From assembly GCA_964349355.1 (NCBI GenBank), contig CAYGFZ010000029.1, positions 1-26,458 of the forward strand: DNA of 26,458 nucleotides. Direction: 5' to 3'. Each line of letters opens with the position of its first letter. Position 1 is the stretch's first letter. The notes under the pieces were generated by a model that was given only the letters and a program-made list of their open reading frames with translations, was not told the DNA's origin and did no database searches. Below are positions 7,617 through 15,180 of the stretch, one piece after another. Source of the DNA: JAUVXE01 sp964349355 (GTDB lineage: Bacteria > Actinomycetota > Coriobacteriia > Anaerosomatales > SLCP01). A program made the position numbers and the translations under genes.

Positions 7617-8034
7617 GGGTCGGGCGACACGCTCGCATGCGACGGGACCTCCGTTCCGGACTCGTCGTGGAACTCCTGCACGAACTCCGCCTGGCCGAGG
7701 AGGTCCGGCGCGCCGGCGATCACCGGCGCCGGGATGGTGGCCTCGGCCACCTGGTTCCCGTCAGGCACCTCGCCGTAGGGGATCCGGTTGTGCCCGACCA
7801 CGAAGAGCGAGCCGGGGAACCCGTCGTCGGGCAGCGCCGGAACGCGCCGAGGTACTCGAAGTCCTCGGGGCGGACGAGGTCTGCGGTGATCACGGCAGCG
7901 GGTGGAGTGGTGGGGGCGGGCAAGGGGGTGCCGCCTGCGTCGCAGGATGGGTCGCCGACGCAGCCCGGGAGCACTGCGACGAGCATCGCCACCGCGAGCA
8001 AGATAGGACCGAGCCCGATGCGCGCCCGCTTCAT
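7617..8034 (-). pseudogene. secreted lipoprotein remnant, internally deleted and 3'-truncated
   Basis: The 5' part starts at an ATG at 8034 behind a GAGGGGGTG ribosome-binding site. It encodes a lipoprotein signal peptide, ILLAVAMLVAVLPGC, with lipobox Cys, a Pro/Thr linker, and DFEYLGAFR. The rest is in another frame: PDDGFPGSLFVVGHNRIPYG, EVPDGNQVAEATIPAPV, then AEFVQEFHDESGTE. In related secreted proteins the DF.Y.GAFRLP segment is followed by about 20 residues containing FGYGG before the DGFPGSLFV.GHNR segment; those are missing and the frame changes at about 7855. The gene is also cut short at about 7617 by the HigA fragment; relatives are several hundred residues. Confidence 0.6.
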
Positions 8035-8080
8035 CGGGAGCACCCCCTCACCTCTGCGGGGTTTGTGCCCCAAGATCCCA

Positions 8081-8479
8081 TCACTCCGACATGAACGCCC
8101 GCAAACGCTGCTCGAGTTCGCCCAAATCCCCCAGTTCGCACTCCCACAGTGTCAGGACTAACCAGCCATCCTTCACCAACCGGGTCTGGTTCTCGGCATC
8201 ACGCGCACGGTTGCGCTCGATCTTGGGAAGCCAGTAGTCCTGGCGCGACTTCGGCTTTCGCGCGCCTTCCTTGCACTCATGCCCGTGCCAGAAGCACCCG
8301 TGTACGAGTATCGCCTTCTTGCGACCGATGAACGCAATGTCCGGATTGCCGGGAAGATCCGCCCGATGCAGACGATAACCACGGTAACCAAGCGCGCGAA
8401 GCTGTCTGCGCACGAGGAGCTCTGGCAGGGTGTCCTTACTGCGAATCCGCATCATGTTCTCGCTCCGGCCAATGGCCAT
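8081..8479 (-). CDS. vsr: very short patch repair endonuclease (Vsr)
   Basis: The enzyme nicks DNA 5' to T:G mismatches that arise when 5-methylcytosine deaminates. This protects the genome from mutations caused by the neighbouring cytosine methylase. The 132-residue product has the family pattern throughout: GRSENMMRIRSKDTLPELLV, YRLHRADLPGNPDIAFIGRK with the catalytic Asp (D47), the zinc-site VHGCFWHGHEC, then YWLPKIERN and WECEL. The start at 8479 lies 10 bases past the restriction gene's stop, and an AGGAG overlapping that stop precedes it. It is the last gene of the methylase-restriction-Vsr operon and appears intact. Confidence 0.95.
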   Translation of the reverse strand: MAIGRSENMMRIRSKDTLPELLVRRQLRALGYRGYRLHRADLPGNPDIAFIGRKKAILVHGCFWHGHECKEGARKPKSRQDYWLPKIERNRARDAENQTRLVKDGWLVLTLWECELGDLGELEQRLRAFMSE

Positions 8480-8489
8480 AGCGACACTC

Positions 8490-9356
8490 CTAGACAGCGA
8501 GGTCAAGCGGCAGGTCAGAGATGTCCTTGAGCCGATTACCATCCACCATGATCGCGAGCATGTCAGCCGCATCCTGCATGCCGAGCGCCTCGACCGTCTC
8601 CTGCAGTTCGTAGAGCGCAAAGTGGTACACACAGTCGATGTCGCCAGTCCCGAGGGCGATCGATGAGAGGCGGCTCGGTATGGGCTCGGCGGTCACGACC
8701 ACGACGTGCGGGAGCCTGCCCTTCCGGTTCCGGACCAGGTTGAGCGCTTCGGACCTGGCGTTCTGCGCCCGGTCGCTACGGATCGTCCACTTGCATGAGA
8801 TGCTCGCATGAAGGAGCGGACGACCGCCGTCGCGCTCGCGCAAGCTGGCACGGTTCGAGACACTGTCGTCCACCAGGATGGCGCCCCGGTTGATGGAATC
8901 GTCGTTCTCGAGGCCCCTGACCACGACAACGTCTGGCGAGATTGTGTAGTCACTGCCAAGCGCAGCAGCGAGTTCGGCATCCGCCTTTGCGGCACGATCG
9001 AGGGCCACGAGATGGGCGTACTGTTCGTACGCAGCAATCTCTAGCCGGTTGCGCCCGGCAACCTGATGCACGTCCCACGAACCAGGACGCAGATGGTCCA
9101 GCTTAAGAAACGTCTGGCGGACGAAATCAGCGCACACGGCCTCGAACCGATTCCCTGAGGTCTGACCGGCCGCGCGTTCGCAGACGACCTCAGCCTTCAA
9201 GCGCTCGGCGACTCCCTTGGCCAGCGCGACGCTGAGGGTGTGGTGTTTGTCGCAGTTGCTGGGACGGCCCTGCTCGTCAACCGTGAGGATCGACCCGAGC
9301 AGCGCAGCGTGGAACTCCCGTCTGGCATCCGCGATCTCGACACGATCATCGCTCAT
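8490..9356 (-). CDS. type II restriction endonuclease, NgoMIV/Cfr10I family
   Basis: This 288-residue endonuclease carries the permuted PD-(D/E)XK site of the NgoMIV/Cfr10I group: SPDVVVV with D142, SCKWTIRSDRAQNARSEA with K189, and E203 fourteen residues later. These are at the same spacing as D140/K187/E201 of NgoMIV. The R-S-D-R segment after the Lys is the region NgoMIV uses to read GCCGGC, so the likely target is GCCGGC; this is an inference from the motif. The start ATG overlaps the methylase stop in ATGA, so the two are translationally coupled, with methylase first. The gene looks complete. Confidence 0.93.
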   Translation of the reverse strand: MSDDRVEIADARREFHAALLGSILTVDEQGRPSNCDKHHTLSVALAKGVAERLKAEVVCERAAGQTSGNRFEAVCADFVRQTFLKLDHLRPGSWDVHQVAGRNRLEIAAYEQYAHLVALDRAAKADAELAAALGSDYTISPDVVVVRGLENDDSINRGAILVDDSVSNRASLRERDGGRPLLHASISCKWTIRSDRAQNARSEALNLVRNRKGRLPHVVVVTAEPIPSRLSSIALGTGDIDCVYHFALYELQETVEALGMQDAADMLAIMVDGNRLKDISDLPLDLAV

Positions 9357-10363
9357 GCGACACTCACCATCCGCTTTGACGCGAGGGCCGCTGCGATACG
9401 CTTAGCGACCGCCTCCGCTACTGGGGGCGGGAAGGCGTTTCCAATCTGGCGGTAGGCTGCGGTCTTGCGGCCAACGAACTCCCAGTTATCCGGAAAGCCC
9501 TGAATACGAGCGGTCATCCGTGCCGTCAGACGTGGCATTCCCTCGAAGTCCGGTCCGGGTGCCTCGTTCGCAAGTCCGTGTCCATCGACCCCGAGTGCCG
9601 CCCATGCCTGCTTCGCGCGTGTCGGTCCGAGGTCCGGGCCGCCATGCTTCTTGGAGCCTCCCACAAGCGTGGGCGCGATCGAATCGGCATTCTGTCGCCA
9701 CTCGTCAACGTCTGCCCAGCCGTTTGCGCTCATGAGGTCGCGTAGGAGATCGCCGACAGTCGGGGGGTGCCCAGCGTGAGGCTCGGGCCAGGAGAAGCTA
9801 TCCGCGTACTCCCTGCGGAGTGCGACCAGCACCACGCGAGGACGCAGCTGCGACACGCCGAAGTCAGAAGCGTTGAGCAGGCGCCACTCGGGCTCGTAGC
9901 CGAGCTTCACGAGGCGGCAATCGAGCTCCTTACGGTACTCATCGAACGCAGATCCGAGTAGGCCTCGAACGTTCTCCAGCATGATGGCTCTGGGTCGGCA
10001 CTCATCTGCCAGCCTGAGTGCCTCGGGGAAGAGGTCGCGCTCGTCCGCGGCGCCGAGCTGTCTGCCTGCGATCGAAAACGGCGGACAGGGCACGCCTCCC
10101 GCGAGGAGATCGATACCCCTGAACCGCGACGCGTCGAAAGATCTCAGGTCTCCCTCCGCGACGAGCCACTCTGGCCGATTCTGCCGCAGCGTCTGGCAAG
10201 CGACCGGCTCGATTTCGACAAGCGCCTCGTGGTCGAACCCTGCCCGCTCAAGCCCGAGCGCCTGCCCTCCGGCGCCCGCGCAGATCTCTATTGAGCTGAG
10301 AGACAGATCCCTGCCGGTCGTCACAGATGACCCCCTGTATTGGAACAACTCCGCTTGCCACAT
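9353..10363 (-). CDS. C5-cytosine DNA methyltransferase of the NgoMIV-type system
   Basis: The 336-residue product shows the ordered motifs of a C5-methylase. Motif I is EICAGAGGQALGLERAGF. Motif IV is GGVPCPPFSIAGRQLG with catalytic C93; it has PCPPFS rather than the commoner PCQ.FS. Motif VI is MLENVRG, motif VIII QLRPRVVLVAL, and motif X QIGNAFPPPVAEAVA. The target-recognition region lies about residues 200-275. It methylates the site cut by the downstream nuclease, protecting the host. ATG 10363 has GAGGAGG nine bases upstream. A CATAAT about 35 bases upstream is a possible -10 element without a convincing -35. Confidence 0.94.
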   Translation of the reverse strand: MWQAELFQYRGSSVTTGRDLSLSSIEICAGAGGQALGLERAGFDHEALVEIEPVACQTLRQNRPEWLVAEGDLRSFDASRFRGIDLLAGGVPCPPFSIAGRQLGAADERDLFPEALRLADECRPRAIMLENVRGLLGSAFDEYRKELDCRLVKLGYEPEWRLLNASDFGVSQLRPRVVLVALRREYADSFSWPEPHAGHPPTVGDLLRDLMSANGWADVDEWRQNADSIAPTLVGGSKKHGGPDLGPTRAKQAWAALGVDGHGLANEAPGPDFEGMPRLTARMTARIQGFPDNWEFVGRKTAAYRQIGNAFPPPVAEAVAKRIAAALASKRMVSVA

Positions 10364-10506
10364 AGCACAGTCCTCCTCAACGTCGGCCCCATTATGTTGT
10401 GGCCTCTGAGGGAGACTCCTGAGGGTGAGATGTCACTTCCGTACCTTGCGCCGATGGTATCAGAAGGCTGTAACACCCAAGTGGGAATCCGGCCTAGTGA
10501 TCTGCC

Positions 10507-11466
10507 TCAGCCTGCCTGACGAGCGAATACAGCCCAGTGCAGCTCTAGACGCTCTGGTTCCGGACGTAAGGCCTGATCATCCGGGAGGTGTATCGATCTA
10601 TGATCCACCTCGCGGTACGCGGTTCCCTTCAACCTCTCATGAAGCGAAACACGATTGTCCTCTGGGTTAACCGACAGCAAGTGACGGTCGTAAAGCAGAT
10701 GAATATCCGCACGTAGCAGGAGACCATTGCATACCTGCTGACTCGAGGCGCCACGATAGGCAATGATGTGGGCCGCCTGCAAAGCGTCCTCGGCATCGTA
10801 TCCGGTCACCGCGCATCGGCGGTCATATGCGGACAGCAGCGCGTCCCGGAATCGATCCTGAGCCTTGCGACGCATCACAAGCGCCGAAACCCGCTCCTTA
10901 ACTTGACCGGAATCCTCAGCAACAAAAAGAGCATCCGACACCGACGGCATTCTGGACAGAGGACGTTCCCACACGTTCCGCTCGTGTGCATATCTGACCG
11001 GCCCGCGAAGGAGGAACGTATCCTGGTCGGACAAGTAGTCCTCTACCATCGCAAGACCAAGGTTGAGATACGCACGGCCTTCCGCCGGCACAAACACGCC
11101 AACTGGGACACGCTCCAGCCAGTTCTCCATCAGTGCGCGGTTCCAGCGGGACTCAAGGCCGGTTCCATCCACACCCGAGTGTGCAAGATACGGAAGAGCC
11201 CATGTGCCGTCACCGAGCGGCGTACGCCTTCCATCGAGATACTGGGAACTCCGGGTCACAGTGATGCTGATGGCCTTGGACCAACCGCTCGGCTGATGAA
11301 TCCCTCGCTGGGCAACGATCGGGAAGCTGACGTCCGGGACTACCGATAGTCCCCCACTGCGCCACGGACGCGGGCCGACTTCGCCTTCATGATCAACGAA
11401 CCAATGAAGTGCCGCCGAGTGCCCAGGATCAAGACCAGCGAGTGTATCCTCGAGCCATGAGGACAT
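10507..11466 (-). CDS. HNH endonuclease, likely modification-linked or restriction-associated
   Basis: The C-terminal third holds an HNH nuclease: CAVTGYDAEDALQAAHIIAY, then CNGLLLRADIHLLYDRHLLS, with the His, Asn and His expected of the fold. The N-terminal 190 residues contain WRSGGLSVVPDVSFPIVAQR and look like a sensor domain of the kind fused to HNH modules in McrA-like, methylation-dependent nucleases, but I cannot name it. I start it at the ATG at 11466 because AAGGG sits six bases upstream; an ATG at 11502 in frame is the alternative. It lies 143 bases before the methylase on the same strand and probably belongs to the same restriction island. The product is 319 residues. Confidence 0.8.
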   Translation of the reverse strand: MSSWLEDTLAGLDPGHSAALHWFVDHEGEVGPRPWRSGGLSVVPDVSFPIVAQRGIHQPSGWSKAISITVTRSSQYLDGRRTPLGDGTWALPYLAHSGVDGTGLESRWNRALMENWLERVPVGVFVPAEGRAYLNLGLAMVEDYLSDQDTFLLRGPVRYAHERNVWERPLSRMPSVSDALFVAEDSGQVKERVSALVMRRKAQDRFRDALLSAYDRRCAVTGYDAEDALQAAHIIAYRGASSQQVCNGLLLRADIHLLYDRHLLSVNPEDNRVSLHERLKGTAYREVDHRSIHLPDDQALRPEPERLELHWAVFARQAG

Positions 11467-11635
11467 CAGAAACCCTTCAGAATCCGTCTGGCCGATCCGC
11501 ATCTACCAGCACCTATCCTACCCGAAGTCGGCGCAACGCCCCACACTCCGCTACTCCCCCGCGGTCGCTGCGAGGCGCGTCTCCCGCTCCAGGCTTACTA
11601 CCCGCAAGGACGCGCCCCGTCCTCTCACGGACCCC

Positions 11636-11984
11636 CCACACCCCCGGCCTCCTCGGCCACAACACCGGCGTAGCCGCCTTGTACCGCCCGTACGCCTCGT
11701 CGCCGCCCCATGTCGCGTCCGCCCTGCGCTCGAGCAGCGCCACGCCGCTGATCCGAGGGAGCAGCCCACACGAGCAGGCCGACGACGAGGAAGCCGTCGA
11801 CGGAGCCGGTTGCAGGTGCGACCGTGCTCGCCGCTTCTTCGGCGAAGATGATCGCAGCGAGTGCTGCTGCGAGCGTCAGGCTCGCCCAGAGTCCTTGCAG
11901 CGTCCATGCGAACAGGAAGCGTGCGAACGAGGTCTTGATCTCGTCGAACCGCGCGTCCTTCCCGGCCCTCCGGACACCCTCCCG
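11636..11984 (-). pseudogene. DUF1295 (steroid 5-alpha-reductase-like) membrane protein, gutted
   Basis: Two frames hold separate parts of one protein. About 11984-11760 reads EGVRRAGKDARFDEIKTSFA then FAWTLQGLWASLTLAAALAA and GFLVVGLLVWAA. Then, in another frame, 11755-11640 reads LPRISGVALLERRADATWGG and DEAYGRYKAATPVLWPRRPG. In DUF1295 proteins these are the middle (KDxR loop and membrane helix) and the C terminus. The segment between them, with the TRHPNYFGE motif, is missing, as is the N terminus. The 5' side is cut exactly at the end of the abiEii remnant (11985). The 3' end carries a 48-bp repeat shared with 13488-13535. Confidence 0.65.
11654..11701. repeat. 48-bp perfect direct repeat, copy A (DUF1295 3' end)
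   Basis: These 48 bases are identical to 13488-13535 in the same orientation; identity stops sharply on both sides. The repeat encodes, on the minus strand, the DUF1295 C-terminal DEAYGRYKAATPVLWP. The two copies bracket the AbiE module. Confidence 0.9.
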
Positions 11985-12600
11985 CTACTCGATCTCCATG
12001 CGAGAGAGCAATCGCTCCGTCGCGGTGAACGCCGCATCAAAGTCAGCTCCATCCTGCACCAGGTACACAAGAGACCGCTCCCAGTCTGCCCGATACTCCT
12101 CGCGACGTTCCGCGAGCCGCGCCAAGGCGACCTGCAAGTCGACGCTCTTTCGCACGGCTTTTCGAGGGAGAATCGCCAGAGCGTGCTCCACGTCCGCGCC
12201 TCGGTCGACGAGCTGGCCGACATCGTACAGGTCCCTCGAAATGGCGAACCTGCGCTGTCCGCCGACGGCACGCAGTTTCTCGGCAAGCATCTCCTCGGGC
12301 GAGTAGCACTCAAGCGCGCACTCAAGCTCGACCGAATCCGGGTAGGGGTGTATGAGCTCCCGGCGCTCCGTATCGAGTAGCACTTCCTCATCGGCGCTGA
12401 GATGGAATCGGACGTTGCGGGGCACCCCAGTACGCCTTGCGAAGGCAGGTTCCGCCCTTGAACACCCAGCGAGGGGCATGTCTATCCGTGTCAGCTGACA
12501 ACGCCCAGAGAATCACGCCGAGGGCGTGGTCGAGATCGACAATCATCGGATCGACTGACTGCGCACGCGCCAGCCGTTTGACGACAGCATCAGGAATCAT
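11985..12600 (-). pseudogene. AbiEii nucleotidyltransferase toxin, catalytic core deleted
   Basis: The N terminus starts at the ATG at 12600 (MIPDAVVKRL) and carries ALGVILWALSADTDR and RWVFKGGTCLRKAYWG, the first AbiEii motif. The next part should be the RFSEDLDFT block with the metal-binding Asp pair. Instead the frame changes within TACTGGGGTGCCCC near 12425 and the C-terminal part resumes: NVRFHLSADEEVLLDTE, YSPEEMLAEKLRAVGGQRRF, and the conserved ISRDLYDVGQLVD. About 205 residues remain of roughly 300, and the catalytic Asp residues are gone, so the toxin should be inactive. The start overlaps the stop of the intact AbiEi gene by 11 bases. The tail ends at 11985. Confidence 0.75.
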
Positions 12601-13411
12601 TGTCGCCTCCGGCCACGCGCGAGCCAGCGTTGATCTGGAGACTCCAGCGCCTGATCATGCGGCCGGTCTTCGAACCTCCGCGCTCCAGCTGACTGATGCC
12701 GCGGCCCAATCGCTGCTGCAGCGCCTCGATGAAATCGGGCTCCACGTCCGCCTCCGAATCCTCGAGCAGGTAGCCAAGCCGCTTCGGAACGGTCCCGCTC
12801 CCGAAGCGGTCAATGTAGTCGAGAAGTCTGTCCTTCTCAAGGCCATCCCAGGCGATCTCTATCGCCTCGGCAATCTCCCCTATCCCACCCGACAGGTCCG
12901 TCCGGTCAAGCGCATCGACGATCGTCCGTTCCGGATCTGTCACGCGTGCCTTGAAACCCTCGGAGTGCTCTTCGCGGATTCCGAAGATACGCTCGGGCTT
13001 AAGCGTCACGAAACGATAGCTAACGCCGAGCACCGTGTTCACACGGTTGTAGCGTCGACTCGGCGTGATGAAGAACTGGGTGCGCGGCAACTGGGTGGTC
13101 CACCCCCAGTGCCGTACAGCCGTCCAGTACGCAGCAGCACCATCCGGCACGAGGAACGTGCCTATCTTGATCGGATCCTCGCTCCACTCCCTGTCGACCC
13201 CGGCTTCAAGCGGGATGATGAGGTAGCGGCCCTGCTCCAGCCGCTCAAGCCATCCCTTGGTCTCGAGTCGAGCCAGCTCGTTGCGCATGTACTGCCCAGA
13301 ACCCCAGAAGCCCGAGGCGTCCTGAATCGTGAACACATCACGCCCGGAGCCAGCCATGGTCGTGAGGAACTCCGCTTGGCGTGGGCCCAGTTCCGTTATA
13401 GTTCGTGTCAT
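12590..13411 (-). CDS. abiEi: AbiEi-type antitoxin (winged-helix repressor)
   Basis: The product is the antitoxin of a type IV AbiE system. It has an N-terminal winged helix, VFTIQDASGFWGSGQYMRNE then LARLETKGWLERLEQGRYLI, and the larger AbiEi C-terminal domain, including TVRHWGWTTQLPRTQFFITP-like sequence and RVTDPERTIVDALDRTDLSG. The 273-residue length from ATG 13411 is normal. An ATG at 13426 in frame is possible, but GGGGGT lies seven bases before 13411. AbiEi proteins repress their own operon and block the AbiEii toxin. Here the antitoxin is intact while the overlapping toxin gene has lost its core. An inverted repeat straddles the start region. Confidence 0.88.
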   Translation of the reverse strand: MTRTITELGPRQAEFLTTMAGSGRDVFTIQDASGFWGSGQYMRNELARLETKGWLERLEQGRYLIIPLEAGVDREWSEDPIKIGTFLVPDGAAAYWTAVRHWGWTTQLPRTQFFITPSRRYNRVNTVLGVSYRFVTLKPERIFGIREEHSEGFKARVTDPERTIVDALDRTDLSGGIGEIAEAIEIAWDGLEKDRLLDYIDRFGSGTVPKRLGYLLEDSEADVEPDFIEALQQRLGRGISQLERGGSKTGRMIRRWSLQINAGSRVAGGDNDS

Positions 13412-13455
13412 GCTAATAACCCCCATAAGGTTACTGTCATGTCGTCAACTATAAC
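13395..13455 (-). promoter_or_regulatory. abiE operator: long inverted repeat across the start codon
   Basis: Arms at 13395-13412 and 13438-13455 form an inverted repeat matching at 14 of 18 positions. Both read GTTATAGTT outermost and CATG innermost, separated by 25 bases. One arm covers the abiEi start codon and first codons, the other the upstream region. AbiEi proteins are known to repress by binding inverted repeats in their own promoter, so this is a good operator candidate. Confidence 0.6.
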
Positions 13456-13487
13456 ACAGTTGCCTGCTAGATTGAGCCTCTCGACCC

Positions 13488-13535
13488 CGGCCACAACACC
13501 GGCGTAGCCGCCTTGTACCGCCCGTACGCCTCGTC
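13488..13535. repeat. 48-bp perfect direct repeat, copy B
   Basis: This copy is identical to 11654-11701. Here it is fused, on the minus strand, to a different small membrane protein remnant (13545-13674), so it is a displaced piece of the DUF1295 gene end rather than part of its own gene. Confidence 0.9.
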
Positions 13536-13544
13536 CCCGCACAG

Positions 13545-13674
13545 GCTCACGAACCCCTGGATCTTGACCATCTTCCAGCTCGGCTCGGGCTTGAAGATGG
13601 CGGTAGCGAGCACGAGTGCTCCGTAGACGGCAAGGACGATCGCGAGCAGCTGCCTCTGTACTCTGGGTTCACGT
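13545..13674 (-). pseudogene. small membrane protein fragment fused to DUF1295 end
   Basis: The frame reads QRQLLAIVLAVYGALVLATA then KPEPSWKMVKIQGFVSLCG, a single membrane helix followed by a W-x-x-(V/G)-K-I-Q-G-F-V motif that I associate with a family of small one-helix proteins. It then runs directly into the DUF1295 tail in the 48-bp repeat and stops at 13467. There is no clear start codon or ribosome-binding site; sequence upstream belongs to the YhcG gene on the other strand. I read it as a 5'- and 3'-truncated remnant. Confidence 0.4.
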
Positions 13675-13707
13675 GAGCGAACCGCATGTGTCGACTGGAG
13701 GCGGCCC

Positions 13708-14297
13708 GTGAGTCGTGAAGACCCCGTTTCCCAAGACGAGATCGCTGAAGAGGCTCTCTTCGGCGACGTCTCGGGGCTCGTCGAACAGGCGCAGCGGCGC
13801 ACATCTGTCGCCGTGAACACTCAGCTCGTCGGGTTGTACTGGCAGATAGGAAAGCGCGTTCGCGAAGACGTCCTCGGCGGCGAGCGCGCTGCCTACGGCC
13901 AGGACGTCGTCAAGCGGCTTGCGAGTCGCCTGAGCGAACGATACGGACGCGGATACAGCTGGAGGAACCTGTTCCGCATGGTGAAGTTCGGGGAACTGTA
14001 CCCGAGTCCAGAGATTTTGCCGACACTGTCGGCAAAATTGGGCTGGAGCCATATTACCGAGATTCTGCAGCTTGCTGACGCCAGTGAGCGCGACTTCTAC
14101 GCGACCACCGCTGCGAACGAAAGCTGGAGTGTGCGCGTCCTGCGCGAACGCATCGCAAGCCAGCTCTACGCACGAACCGTGGTGCCGAACAGGTCAGACT
14201 CCTCGGCCTGGATTCCGGTGAGATCCGTGAGGCTCAGTACTTCACGCACGATGTGCGCGAAAGACTGCAGAACCGGTTGGACGCGCTGACGGGATGA
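13708..14297 (+). pseudogene. DUF1016/YhcG-family protein copy 1, nuclease domain deleted
   Basis: The GTG start at 13708 follows a GGAGG site. The N-terminal DUF1016 domain is complete: VNTQLVGLYWQIGKRVRED, GGERAAYGQDVVKRLASRLS, RGYSWRNLFRMVKFGELYPS, and RERIASQLYARTVV. Full-length YhcG proteins then have a PDDEXK nuclease of about 150 residues and end in a REQVELL.LD.SGIRVAEY segment. Here the frame breaks near 14190 and only that tail follows, in another frame: AEQVRLLGLDSGEIREAQYF, then THDVRERLQNRLDALTG to a TGA at 14297. The nuclease is missing. Read in the first frame the product would end at 14289 with a nonsense tail. A perfect palindrome lies at 14014-14038. Confidence 0.7.
14014..14038. 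repeat. perfect palindrome inside DUF1016 copy 1
   Basis: The 12-base arms (ATTTTGCCGACA and its exact complement) flank a single central C at 14026. It covers the codons for the EILPTLSAKL part of the protein. Equivalent palindromes with different but self-complementary sequence occur at 20361-20387 and 20682-20706. Confidence 0.9.
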
Positions 14298-14358
14298 GAG
14301 GGCTGAACGCGCTCGATCGCAACGTGCCGCAAACGCCCTCTTGACCCCACCTCGCCCA

Positions 14359-14403
14359 GGTATTACCCTGGATACTACTACTTGTCATACCCGAGGTGAT
14401 ACC
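14359..14403 (+). promoter_or_regulatory. candidate vapB operator repeats
   Basis: GGTATTACC (14359-14367, a perfect 9-base palindrome) and GGTGATACC (14395-14403, overlapping the ribosome-binding region) lie 36 bases apart, centre to centre, just ahead of the vapB start. Spaced short palindromes are typical for ribbon-helix-helix repressors. A TTGACC at 14341-14346 might be a -35, but no -10 at good spacing is evident. Confidence 0.35.
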
Positions 14404-14406
14404 ATC

Positions 14407-14703
14407 ATGGCCAAGACGACGATCTCCGTCCCCGACGCGCTGCTCGAAGACATCGACCGTCGTGCCGCGGAGACGGGCACCACGCGCAGCGGCTTCGTGC
14501 AGGAAGCGGCCGCCCACTACATCGCAGAGCTCGATGCCGAGCAGGCCCGCCTGAAACGCGCCGAGCGCATCGGCACGGCGATCGACAAGATGCGGGAGGC
14601 CGCCAACCATATGCCCAAGGGTGCCGACGGAACGGCTCTCATCCGCCACTTCCGGGACATGCCGGAACCTTGGCTCGCTCCTGTTGCGAAGGAAGATCAA
14701 TGA
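14407..14703 (+). CDS. ribbon-helix-helix antitoxin (VapB/CopG type)
   Basis: The 98-residue product begins AKTTISVPDALLEDIDRRAA and continues TGTTRSGFVQEAAAHYIAEL, a classic ribbon-helix-helix DNA-binding domain (residues 1-45). A helical toxin-binding tail with many Arg/Lys/Glu follows. GAGGTGAT lies seven bases before the ATG at 14407, which rules out the upstream in-frame start. The stop overlaps the next start in ATGA. It represses the operon and neutralises the adjacent PIN toxin. Confidence 0.87.
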   Translation: MAKTTISVPDALLEDIDRRAAETGTTRSGFVQEAAAHYIAELDAEQARLKRAERIGTAIDKMREAANHMPKGADGTALIRHFRDMPEPWLAPVAKEDQ

Positions 14704-15128
14704 GCGACACCGGCTGCCCGGTCTTCGTGATCGACAGCTCGGTCGCCTACAAATGGTTCAACGACACAGACGAGTGCCACGTCGAGTACGCGCTCGAGCT
14801 CCTGTCCGCCCACTCCCGGGGTGACCTTCTCCTGGCAGCCCCGCCACACATGCCAACCGAGGTGCTGAACGGGTTGCGATACGCCGGCCTCGATGCGGCG
14901 GCGCTCCACACCGCAATCGAGGGACTGTTCGAGGCCGAGATCCTGACCGCCCCCTTAGATGCCGAGCTCATGAAGACCGCACTCGGCCTCGCACTCGCTT
15001 ACGACCTCACGCTGCACGACGCGGCGTTCCCCGCCCTGGCGATCAGGCTCGAGTGCGAGCTGGTGACAGCCGACCGGGCACACGCACGTGTGACCGAATG
15101 CCCGGTGCGGCTGCTGGCGGAGGGGTGA
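14700..15128 (+). CDS. vapC: VapC-type PIN-domain ribonuclease toxin
   Basis: The 142-residue PIN protein has all conserved acidic positions: VIDSSVAYKWFND at the N terminus, MPTEVLNGLRYA in the middle, LTLHDAAFPALAIRLE, and VTADRAHAR near the end. It is translationally coupled to the ribbon-helix-helix antitoxin by an ATGA overlap. VapC toxins cleave structured RNA such as tRNA or rRNA; which one cannot be told. Unlike several toxins nearby, this one is complete. Confidence 0.9.
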   Translation: MSDTGCPVFVIDSSVAYKWFNDTDECHVEYALELLSAHSRGDLLLAAPPHMPTEVLNGLRYAGLDAAALHTAIEGLFEAEILTAPLDAELMKTALGLALAYDLTLHDAAFPALAIRLECELVTADRAHARVTECPVRLLAEG

Positions 15129-15180
15129 GCGATCCGGGGGAGCGCCAGCTTGACGAGCGCGGCCTCGGATGCCGCATCGA

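Noticed and set aside
10364..10506. Possible control-protein (C-box) site upstream of the methylase, from GACTCC/GGAGTC-like words.
   Set aside because: The words are not spaced as in known C-boxes, and no small HTH control gene is present.
11545..11600. Minus-strand LERETRLAATAGE stop resembles the RecQ C-terminal end at 21058-21110.
   Set aside because: The similarity is about a dozen residues of Ala/Glu-rich sequence at a stop codon, too short to call a RecQ remnant.
11409..12380. A 323-codon plus-strand frame opposite DUF1295 and abiEii.
   Set aside because: Homology lies entirely on the minus strand; the plus-strand product has no recognisable motif and no ribosome-binding site.
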